From contig CANKWG010000055.1 in NCBI GenBank assembly GCA_947487325.1, forward strand, positions 1-11,563: a stretch of DNA of 11,563 bases, read 5' to 3'. Made by a program: the position numbers and the translations under genes. The notes below the pieces were generated by a model. That model was not told where the DNA came from and ran no database searches. It worked only from the letters and a program-made list of their open reading frames with translations. The DNA is from Oxalobacteraceae bacterium. Its GTDB lineage: Bacteria; Pseudomonadota; Gammaproteobacteria; Burkholderiales; Burkholderiaceae_D. Shown here in pieces: positions 1 through 5,397 of the stretch (position 1 is its first letter; every line of letters begins with the position of its first letter).

Positions 1-1311
1 GAAGATCGGTAACCAATGCTCGATTTCGAGCGCCTTGGTCTTGATCTGGTTTTCCCAGTAGCCGCCTTTCCACGAAATGCCAACAACCGGTCTGCCCTTG
101 GCCATCTGGCGTAACTTGGCATGGTATTTGTGGTAGCGATCTCCATCGACCTGGATGAAGTTCTTGCGCTTGCTCGTGAAACTTTCCATGTCAGGCCGGT
201 AGCGCGGCAGTACGCTGCCTAGCGGGATGAAGCCATTCTTGGGAAGGTGGGAGTCGCTCCAGGATTCGAGGATGCCTGGGGTGACGATAGACACATTTGG
301 GAACGAACGCTTCATGATGCTGCTCATTCGTGCTTCGCAGGCGAACATCACTTTGCCGAATTCTGCAACGGCCTCATCCATCGCGCTCAGGAAAAGAATC
401 TGGTCACCGATACCTTGTTCGGCACAGACCAGCGTCCATTTGTCGCGGTCGATCTTATCGAGCTTGTCAGCACGCTTTGCCTGTCGGATCACGGTGGGCA
501 AGTTGCGTCCCATCGTGCCAATTTCTTTGTGGAAGCCAAGGTCCCAGTATTCCCAGCCACGTTTGAAGTCGCGGGCGCGCAGCAGATGCAGCGCCATATT
601 CCACTTCAGCGCGGTATCGGCGCTGCCTTTTTTCTGGATGGATGTTGAGATCGCGTGATCGTAGATCTTGATGCCGGCGAGCGAATCATGCTCGGCAACG
701 ATATCTGCCTGAATTCGAAGGATGGTCGGATCGTTTGGAAAATCCTTCTCGACCTCGTCAAGATAGAGGAAGGCTTCCATTTTTTTACCAGCGCCTTTCA
801 GTCCCGATGCCTTGGCTATGCGCAGCTGTTTGTTCTTTGGGTCGGTAGCGAGATATTGATCGCAGATTTCGACGACCTTGTTGCAGTCCTGAATGTCGAG
901 AAGGCAGTTGATGTAGACAATGCCATTCTTCCTGTCTTCAGGTTCATCCTCGAACACTTTTTTCGCATGAACAATGGCCAGACGGTGCTTGCCCATCTGC
1001 AGGTAGAGGGCAGCCAGGGTCATGAAGGCTTCCTTGCCGCAATCCGGCAGCCGGGTTGCCTGCAACAGTAATTGTTCAGCTTCGTTATGCTTACCTTGCA
1101 GTGCTTGAATGGCAGCCTGCGTATTCAGACGCTCCCATTCCGTCATTGACGGATTAGAGGTGAGGATTTTTTTTAATTTTGCAATCTGCGTCTCGGTGTT
1201 GGCCACAGGCTTTTTCGTACCGGCGAAGGTAGCCGAGTGCCGGGCCGGCAGCTTTACTGCACCGGTGAATTTGCGTTTCGAACCGTTAGGTGAGCTCATG
1301 ATCGCTGCCAT
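1..1311 (-). CDS. TPR-containing glycosyltransferase, candidate flagellin glycosyltransferase (C-terminus beyond window)
   Basis: This minus-strand frame stays open for 437 codons from the ATG at 1311 to the window edge, so the 3' end is missing. The N-terminal half (about residues 60-260) is helical and TPR-like, for example the segments around 66-86, 96-120 and 144-158, ending in RGWEYWDLG (251-259). The second half has the signature of TPR-linked GT-B transferases: EQGIGDQILF (298-307), an ARMSS stretch near 327-331 and VGISWKGG (410-417). In such proteins the TPR part binds the acceptor and the GT-B part transfers the sugar; Caulobacter FlmG, which glycosylates flagellin, has this layout. 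The start lies one base after the stop of the methyltransferase gene, with AAGG about 8 bases upstream, so the two are probably translationally coupled. A second ATG at 1299 is possible but has a poorer ribosome site. The family call is solid; flagellin as acceptor is inferred from context. Confidence 0.8.
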   Translation of the reverse strand, partial: MAAIMSSPNGSKRKFTGAVKLPARHSATFAGTKKPVANTETQIAKLKKILTSNPSMTEWERLNTQAAIQALQGKHNEAEQLLLQATRLPDCGKEAFMTLAALYLQMGKHRLAIVHAKKVFEDEPEDRKNGIVYINCLLDIQDCNKVVEICDQYLATDPKNKQLRIAKASGLKGAGKKMEAFLYLDEVEKDFPNDPTILRIQADIVAEHDSLAGIKIYDHAISTSIQKKGSADTALKWNMALHLLRARDFKRGWEYWDLGFHKEIGTMGRNLPTVIRQAKRADKLDKIDRDKWTLVCAEQGIGDQILFLSAMDEAVAEFGKVMFACEARMSSIMKRSFPNVSIVTPGILESWSDSHLPKNGFIPLGSVLPRYRPDMESFTSKRKNFIQVDGDRYHKYHAKLRQMAKGRPVVGISWKGGYWENQIKTKALEIEHWLPIF

Positions 1312-1312
1312 A

Positions 1313-1852
1313 TTAACGCCTTTTTGGTCGGGTAAGCACCCAGAAGCCTGAACCATCCGACAGGGTCTGAAGCTGTTGGATTTCAAAATAATCGGTGAGG
1401 CGCTTGAGCCACCACGAACTCGGTTCCTGAATCAAGTGAGCATTGCGGCCATCAGTCAGCACTTTGATCGCCGGACCGGTATGGACCGAGAAGAATCCGA
1501 ATTTTTTCGTGATTTTCCCAAGATCCTGGAGAACATTCTCAAGCAGTTCGGGCTCGATGTGCTCAAGCACGTCGATGCAGCAGACTAGCTCGGCCTCATG
1601 GGGCTCACCATATTCCGGAAATGCCGGGTCGTATGGGTAGTAGGTGAAGTCACTGACATTCATCTCGTTGAGGCCGCGAAGCAAGTTCTGTTTACCTGCA
1701 CCGTAGTCGGCTACTGTGGCGATGCGCAGCCCCTGAATCATTTTTCCAACCAGCGGAGCGAACTTAAGGCTCGCGACACCATAGCCGGGATTTTTGTGCA
1801 GCTCTTGCTGCATACGGCGATATTCTTCACTAATTACGGCTTCGTTATTCAT
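1313..1852 (-). CDS. Class I SAM-dependent methyltransferase (small)
   Basis: This 179-residue protein has a compact Rossmann methyltransferase pattern. The SAM-binding glycine motif is VADYGAGKQNLL (47-58), an acidic motif II region follows at PYDPAFPEY (73-81), and CCIDVLEHIEP (91-101) matches the post-motif region with the DVLEH signature. The C-terminal part (VHTGPAIKVLTDGRNAHLI, 123-141, then the paired tryptophans 147-148) resembles small methyltransferases found in polysaccharide and phage sugar-modification clusters. It is the third gene of the leftward operon, 25 bases after the FkbM/oxygenase gene and one base before the TPR-glycosyltransferase. The likely job is methylation of a sugar in the glycan made by this operon. 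The substrate cannot be read from the sequence, and methylation of a protein side chain is an alternative. Confidence 0.8.
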   Translation of the reverse strand: MNNEAVISEEYRRMQQELHKNPGYGVASLKFAPLVGKMIQGLRIATVADYGAGKQNLLRGLNEMNVSDFTYYPYDPAFPEYGEPHEAELVCCIDVLEHIEPELLENVLQDLGKITKKFGFFSVHTGPAIKVLTDGRNAHLIQEPSSWWLKRLTDYFEIQQLQTLSDGSGFWVLTRPKRR

Positions 1853-1877
1853 GATTATTCCTGGCTATTGGCGCGTG

Positions 1878-3437
1878 TTAGACCATGCGCACGTTGTTGA
1901 TCAGTAGGCGACGGCTGACGTTCTCGTCTTTGACTTCTTCGACGCCGTGGAACGATTTTCCGGTACGAACGAACATCATCAGGCGGTTCGGCAAAAATTC
2001 AACGGTCTTTTGTTTGTTGAAATACTCGAACTTGTAATGGGGTCCGCCAGGGCAGGTAAACGTCGGATCCTGATGAGTGTAAATCGAGGTGCCGAGGTGT
2101 TTTTGCGTGTCGTCCGACGGCAGGTAAAACAGGAAGGAAATCAACCGGTGCGGAGCATCCGTATGCGGGCCAATTTCGTAGCGCGTCTGGTCATTGACGA
2201 TCAGAGCATCGCTGCGGATATCGATTGAGCGTTTGGCGTCACTCTTTTTTGACAGCAGATTGGAACACCAAGGCTTAAATTTGTCGACGATAGAAGACAA
2301 GAACGTCTCGGAATACATCCAAGAGGCCATGTCACGCCAGAAGGCCTGCTGCTCCGGATTCAATTTTGAAAAATGTTCTTCTGTGAAGAGCGTCACGAGT
2401 CGCTGCTCATAAGAGCCCGGCGTTACACGGCCCGTGTCACCCAGCGGTATCATCTGTTCCGCGTGAGGGAATAGGGTCAATATCTTTTGATAGTAATCTT
2501 CAGGAAAAATGTTATCGATCACCACGTACGGGTACGGATCGGTCGTCACCGGCGTTGCGGAAACCTTGTCTAGGATATGCTGGAGAACAGATTCTGCTTC
2601 AGAGCCCGGTTCGGGTGAACGAGCGCACTCCAGGTCACTGGGAGCGATAGAAAGTCGGTCAGATAAGCGGTCGAATACGTACTCCGCGCAGCCTTCGAAG
2701 GAGCCGGAGGTGCGGGCAACCTTGTCGACCTGCTGTTGGTCAAAATAAAAACCCAGCTCAGCCATTTGGCGGATCAATGCCTGGTGCTCGTCAAGTGCGG
2801 GATTAATCTCAATGCAAAGCGAACGGACTTTGGGGTTGGCGAGAGTTTTCAGCGCTCCCCCGATGACTTTGTGTTCGAAGCCGTCGACATCGATCTTGAT
2901 GTGGGTTGGTACTTCGATAGCACCATGTTCAATTGCTTGGTCGATGGTGTAGCTCAGGCAGCCTTGTGCGAGGGGTGATTTGCGTGGTTTTAGGTCGAAT
3001 CCAACTTCGGCACCGAATGAGTGGCAAGACGATCCACCGTCCCAAGCAAAATCAGACAGATACAGAGTGCTAATGCTGACGCAATCACTGAGCGCTGCGC
3101 AAAACGGAATAACTCGCCCGTTGATTTTGTTGAGTACAATATTTTTTACTAATAGCGCGAAGTTCTGTGATTCCGGCTCGAATGCATAGACTTTCGCGCC
3201 GCGTTGGCGAGCAGCATAAACCGTGTACATGCCAACATTAGCGCCGACATCCAGCAGCACGTCGTCAGGTTTGAGACGATCGAGCCATTCGATCGTTGCT
3301 GGCTCTTTGGTAAAGAGCGTCTGCACACGCCACATGGCAATCTGATTCGGAGTGGTGTAGAACAACTTGCTGCTGCCATCGCGGCTCACGTTGGCGATGG
3401 GTCTTAGTTTTTCGTACTGCTGGATAGTCATGGTCAT
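1878..3437 (-). CDS. FkbM-family methyltransferase fused to a 2OG-Fe(II) oxygenase domain
   Basis: This 519-residue protein has two enzymatic domains. Residues about 25-255 form an FkbM-type SAM methyltransferase, with motif I LLDVGANVGMYT (61-72), the acidic AFEPES (85-90) and the FkbM hallmark HIKIDVDGFEHKVI (179-192). After a linker rich in Pro, Ser and Glu (about 262-285), residues about 300-519 form a 2-oxoglutarate/Fe(II) dioxygenase like those of the prolyl-4-hydroxylase superfamily. It opens with PYPYVVIDNIFPEDYY and carries the iron ligands H425-x-D427 and H497, with R509 or R510 placed to bind 2-oxoglutarate. Both active sites look intact, so one polypeptide could O-methylate and hydroxylate the same glycan or protein. 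It is the second gene of the operon, 38 bases after the glycosyltransferase. The start is ATG at 3437 or 3431; neither has a strong ribosome site. Confidence 0.85.
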   Translation of the reverse strand: MTMTIQQYEKLRPIANVSRDGSSKLFYTTPNQIAMWRVQTLFTKEPATIEWLDRLKPDDVLLDVGANVGMYTVYAARQRGAKVYAFEPESQNFALLVKNIVLNKINGRVIPFCAALSDCVSISTLYLSDFAWDGGSSCHSFGAEVGFDLKPRKSPLAQGCLSYTIDQAIEHGAIEVPTHIKIDVDGFEHKVIGGALKTLANPKVRSLCIEINPALDEHQALIRQMAELGFYFDQQQVDKVARTSGSFEGCAEYVFDRLSDRLSIAPSDLECARSPEPGSEAESVLQHILDKVSATPVTTDPYPYVVIDNIFPEDYYQKILTLFPHAEQMIPLGDTGRVTPGSYEQRLVTLFTEEHFSKLNPEQQAFWRDMASWMYSETFLSSIVDKFKPWCSNLLSKKSDAKRSIDIRSDALIVNDQTRYEIGPHTDAPHRLISFLFYLPSDDTQKHLGTSIYTHQDPTFTCPGGPHYKFEYFNKQKTVEFLPNRLMMFVRTGKSFHGVEEVKDENVSRRLLINNVRMV

Positions 3438-3475
3438 GACGATAGGCTCACAGGGTAAATTGGCGTTAATGAAAA

Positions 3476-4180
3476 TCAGGCGATGAATTCGAGCGCATGT
3501 TCACGCAGGTATTCTTCGTATTCGTTTATCCACAGGTCTGCGAAGTCGCATTTTTTCTTGTGGTCGAACCAGGGACCACCAAGGGTGTAGTGGATGGCCT
3601 TGATTTTGTCGTAGGCTGGTGGGTACCAGCCTTCGAGGTAATTCCAGCCTTTGTCGAGTTCGCCAATTTCGTTTTCATTGAGCCACTTAAATTGATGCAG
3701 GAATGAGGGTTCGGCCGTATTCACGACGTCGGGGGTCAAAGCTCGTATTGCCGGGTGAGAGCAGTTGAATACGATGAAAGACGACCAATTCTTTTTCGGA
3801 TAAAGGTGTTGTACGCAGCCGTCCATCTTGACCGCTTCTTTAGGCTGATAGTCATGCTTGACGACCGAGATCGCTTTCGTTGGATCGATTGTGGCGAGTA
3901 CCTCGCGAACATCGGTCAAGAAAAGGAAGTCGCAATCGACGAAGACCGCGAAGCCTTCCTTGCCCGCCAAGTGCGGGGTCAAAAAGCGGGTCAAGCTGAA
4001 TTCGGTGGCGGCTTTCTGGTCAGTTGGCCGATGATAGAGGTCTTTTTCACGCAACTCTGCCTGGATTAGGGGTTGTACGCTGACCTCGTCGGCATCCGTG
4101 CGGGCCATGATCGAGTGGCGGCAAACTTCCCAAGCGATATCTTCACGAGGATCCCAGCCTACGAATACTTGCAGCTTCAT
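3476..4180 (-). CDS. DxD-containing glycosyltransferase (GT-A fold, GT8-like)
   Basis: This 234-residue protein begins MKLQVFVGWDPREDIAWEV, a beginning typical of small retaining-type glycosyltransferases of bacteria and large phages. A nucleotide-sugar and metal binding DxD motif lies in FVDCDFLFL (80-88, D82-C-D84), with the conserved NWSSFIVFNC at 131-140 and IHYTLGGPW at 196-204. It probably adds a sugar from a nucleotide donor in the cytoplasm. The frame is open up to 4231, but the ATG at 4180 is preferred: it has AAGGAG six bases upstream and lies about 24 bases downstream of the predicted start of the sigma-54 transcript, whereas 4231 would fall inside the promoter. It is the first gene of the leftward operon. 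Donor and acceptor are unknown; the context points to a flagellin glycan. Confidence 0.8.
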   Translation of the reverse strand: MKLQVFVGWDPREDIAWEVCRHSIMARTDADEVSVQPLIQAELREKDLYHRPTDQKAATEFSLTRFLTPHLAGKEGFAVFVDCDFLFLTDVREVLATIDPTKAISVVKHDYQPKEAVKMDGCVQHLYPKKNWSSFIVFNCSHPAIRALTPDVVNTAEPSFLHQFKWLNENEIGELDKGWNYLEGWYPPAYDKIKAIHYTLGGPWFDHKKKCDFADLWINEYEEYLREHALEFIA

Positions 4181-4186
4181 AATTAG

Positions 4187-4192
4187 CTCCTT
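4187..4192 (-). promoter_or_regulatory. Strong Shine-Dalgarno fixing the glycosyltransferase start
   Basis: AAGGAG on the minus strand ends six bases before the ATG at 4180. It decides the start of the first operon gene against the longer open frame that reaches 4231. Confidence 0.85.
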
Positions 4193-4212
4193 CACATAGA
4201 GACATGTGCCGT

Positions 4213-4231
4213 TGAGCAAATTTTGTGCCAC
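4213..4231 (-). promoter_or_regulatory. Sigma-54 (-24/-12) promoter for the leftward modification operon
   Basis: Read on the minus strand this is TGGCAC, five bases, then TTTGCT, with the GG (4229-4228) and GC (4217-4216) exactly ten bases apart. This is a near-perfect RpoN consensus. The predicted transcript start is about 4204, which gives a short leader holding the AAGGAG site of the glycosyltransferase. Sigma-54 dependence implies an enhancer-binding protein; candidate sites lie at 4281-4329. Confidence 0.85.
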
Positions 4232-4280
4232 CGTCGGTAAAACGTCAGGGAATATGGGATTTCGATGGCGGGAGCGAATT

Positions 4281-4329
4281 TTTGCCGCTTGGCGGCAAAG
4301 GGGCGGTGAAGCTTTGCCGGTATTGCCGC
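4281..4329. promoter_or_regulatory. Putative enhancer-binding-protein site cluster (TTTGCCGC motif)
   Basis: A perfect inverted repeat, TTTGCCGC-TTG-GCGGCAAA, occupies 4281-4299. It is followed by a near copy, TTGCCGG (4314-4320), and a full copy, TTGCCGC (4323-4329). The cluster lies about 75-125 bases upstream of the predicted start of the leftward sigma-54 transcript, the usual place for an activator of this promoter class. The same heptamer recurs upstream of the flagellin promoter. It could also serve the rightward promoter from a distance of about 310-360 bases. The bound protein is inferred, not known. Confidence 0.6.
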
Positions 4330-4484
4330 AATCCTGCCGGTCAGTGGCTTGGAACCTCTACAGAACGCCGCCAGCATCCTTCGGCGACCTTGCCGTGCTA
4401 CCTGTGCTGCCTGCGGCGGACCGCATGGTCAGTGATCGCGCCGAGTTTACAACGTCCACACTAATAGTGGCTCTTACGTTTCAG

Positions 4485-4499
4485 TGATTTTCAAAATCA
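4485..4499. repeat. Perfect palindrome TGATTTT-C-AAAATCA
   Basis: Two seven-base arms are separated by one base. It lies about 140-155 bases upstream of the predicted start of the small TPR gene transcript, where an operator or activator site would be plausible. The near absence of a loop makes a DNA-binding site more likely than an RNA hairpin. I do not recognise a specific regulator. Confidence 0.4.
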
Positions 4500-4611
4500 T
4501 TGCCTATGTTTGCGCGTTCTTCCCGCGTACATCTGATATGCCCCAACATGTTTTGCTCCTTACTAAGTGCGGAATGCAGGTCTGGTAAAGCGGATCGCAG
4601 CACCGGATGAT

Positions 4612-4629
4612 CTGGCATTGGTTTTGCTT
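4612..4629 (+). promoter_or_regulatory. Sigma-54 (-24/-12) promoter for the small TPR gene
   Basis: TGGCAT, five bases, then TTTGCT, with GG at 4614-4615 and GC at 4626-4627 separated by exactly ten bases. The predicted transcript start is about 4639, giving a leader of about 71 bases before the ATG at 4710. Part of the leader can fold through GGCCA (4653-4657) and TGGCC (4665-4669). Confidence 0.75.
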
Positions 4630-4709
4630 AATGGCTCCCGTGCAAGTGTTCAGGCCAGACAACATGGCCCTGGCATTTTGAAGTAACCCCGATCATTCAG
4701 GAGCTATAC

Positions 4710-5162
4710 ATGTCTACTCTCGCAAAGCAGTTGATCAACAAAGATTTCAGCGGTCACTCGGTCAATCCGCTGGAAGTCTCCCGCTTTACCCCCGCCGATA
4801 TTCGCGTAGCAATTCAGGCGCTCATGGGTGAGGAGCGAATTGATCTGGCTTACGCACTTGGCGATGCCGGTCTGGCGCTTTATCCGGACAGCGAGGACAT
4901 GTTAGCCGTTACCAGTCTGTTGGCAGTGATGGCTCAGGACTGGCCTCAGGCGGTTGACCTACTTCGTCAGTTAATGGAGATGCAACAAGGGCATGCCACG
5001 GTGTTTACACACGCCATGCTGATCCGCTCATTGCGCTGCAATCTCGAATACGCCGCCGGCTTTGAAGCGGCTCGTGATGCGCTCGCTTTGTTCCCGGATC
5101 ATCCGGAGCTGCTTAAGGAATATCAGGAGTTGTCAGGGGCGATGGGCTTGTCCGCCGTGTAG
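4710..5162 (+). CDS. Small TPR-like helical protein of unknown function next to flagellin
   Basis: This 150-residue soluble protein has no signal peptide or membrane segment. It looks all-helical with degenerate TPR units: residues about 30-57 (ending AGLALYPDSED), 64-91 (LAVMAQDWPQAVDLLRQLMEM) and 98-129 (ending ARDALALFPDHPE), where repeated LxPD turns mark the ends of units. The ATG at 4710 has AGGAG six bases upstream. The gene has its own sigma-54 promoter and is followed 235 bases later by the giant flagellin on the same strand. That placement fits a helper of flagellin, such as a cytoplasmic chaperone, secretion adaptor or translational regulator, or a scaffold for the glycosylation enzymes. 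None of these roles is shown by the sequence itself. Confidence 0.8.
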   Translation: MSTLAKQLINKDFSGHSVNPLEVSRFTPADIRVAIQALMGEERIDLAYALGDAGLALYPDSEDMLAVTSLLAVMAQDWPQAVDLLRQLMEMQQGHATVFTHAMLIRSLRCNLEYAAGFEAARDALALFPDHPELLKEYQELSGAMGLSAV

Positions 5163-5184
5163 TTCATTGGGGCTGCGGTCGGAA

Positions 5185-5235
5185 GCGGCAATAGGGCGGC
5201 AAGGTTCTGCCGAATTCTCGACAAAGATTGCCGCC
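5185..5235. promoter_or_regulatory. Putative activator sites upstream of the flagellin promoter (GCGGCAA motif)
   Basis: Two direct copies of GCGGCAA (5185-5191 and 5196-5202) have starts 11 bases apart, about one helical turn. An inverted copy, TTGCCGC, lies at 5228-5234. Relative to the predicted flagellin transcript start (about 5333) they sit at roughly -98 to -148, a classical position for a sigma-54 enhancer. The heptamer is shared with 4281-4329. The cognate protein, perhaps an FlrC/FleR-type flagellar regulator, is an inference. Confidence 0.6.
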
Positions 5236-5249
5236 GAAGTTGATGTGAA

Positions 5250-5267
5250 TTCTGTCAAGAGACAGAA
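5250..5267. repeat. Inverted repeat TTCTGTC-AAGA-GACAGAA
   Basis: Perfect seven-base arms with a four-base loop lie between the activator sites and the sigma-54 promoter. There is no T-tract, so it is not a standard terminator for the upstream gene. It may be an operator or a 3' stem-loop on the small TPR transcript. Confidence 0.4.
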
Positions 5268-5288
5268 CTGGAACAAAGAATTCAATAA

Positions 5289-5301
5289 AATCAATAGCTT
5301 A
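5289..5301 (+). promoter_or_regulatory. Candidate IHF binding site
   Basis: AATCAA-TAGC-TTA matches the IHF consensus WATCAA-N4-TTR at every defined position, within AT-rich DNA. It lies between the GCGGCAA sites and the -24 element. IHF at sigma-54 promoters bends DNA so that the distant activator can touch polymerase. Its centre, about 38 bases upstream of the predicted start, is closer than in most known cases. Confidence 0.5.
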
Positions 5302-5305
5302 TTTG

Positions 5306-5323
5306 TTGGCATATAATTTGCTT
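5306..5323 (+). promoter_or_regulatory. Sigma-54 (-24/-12) promoter for the giant flagellin
   Basis: TTGGCAT, five bases, then TTGCTT, with GG at 5308-5309 and GC at 5320-5321 separated by exactly ten bases. The predicted start is about 5333, leaving a 65-base leader before the flagellin ATG. Flagellin control by RpoN rather than sigma-28 is known, for example for Vibrio flaA. I saw no convincing sigma-28 promoter here. Confidence 0.85.
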
Positions 5324-5334
5324 GTTTTGTGCAA

Positions 5335-5381
5335 ACGGGGAATGGACCCCGTAAATCAGCCGAGCGCAAATAATTTTGCGC
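5335..5381 (+). promoter_or_regulatory. Flagellin leader with two perfect stem-loops
   Basis: Stem-loop 1 is ACGGGG (5335-5340) with CCCCGT (5347-5352) and a six-base loop, starting about two bases from the predicted 5' end of the transcript. Stem-loop 2 is GCGCAAA (5364-5370) with TTTGCGC (5375-5381) and a TAAT loop, ending directly before the GAAGGAG ribosome site. A 5'-terminal hairpin can protect mRNA. One abutting the ribosome site could set translation, by structure or by a bound protein, in a CsrA- or FlbT-like manner. This role is inferred. Confidence 0.55.
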
Positions 5382-5382
5382 G

Positions 5383-5388
5383 AAGGAG
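5383..5388 (+). promoter_or_regulatory. Shine-Dalgarno fixing the flagellin start
   Basis: AAGGAG lies nine bases before the ATG at 5398. It supports the start MAVINTN over the in-frame TTG at 5392, which would be too close to it. Confidence 0.85.
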
Positions 5389-5397
5389 AATTTGAGC

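Larger units (their letters stand above)
4181..4709. other. 529-bp divergent regulatory region without a convincing gene
   Basis: This gap separates the leftward operon from the small TPR gene. It holds two divergent sigma-54 promoters (4213-4231 minus, 4612-4629 plus), a cluster of TTGCCGC motifs (4281-4329), a palindrome at 4485-4499 and a leader hairpin near 4651-4672. Short open frames such as 4206-4487 start inside the minus-strand promoter, lack a ribosome site and have no recognisable protein character, so I do not call them. The stretch 4330-4480 shows nothing I can name. Confidence 0.75.

Noticed and set aside
227..1351. Several plus-strand open frames (for example 227-658, 247-648, 655-1071)
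   Set aside because: They lie opposite a continuous minus-strand frame with clear TPR-glycosyltransferase motifs, and their translations have no family character or ribosome sites.
1878..3437. Two adjacent genes wrongly joined by a sequencing error
   Set aside because: The frame runs without a break through a plausible flexible linker and both domains are complete, so a genuine fusion is the simpler reading.
4206..4487. Plus-strand open frame of 93 residues in the divergent region
   Set aside because: It starts within the minus-strand sigma-54 promoter, has no Shine-Dalgarno, and reads through the inverted-repeat cluster; the protein is not recognisable.
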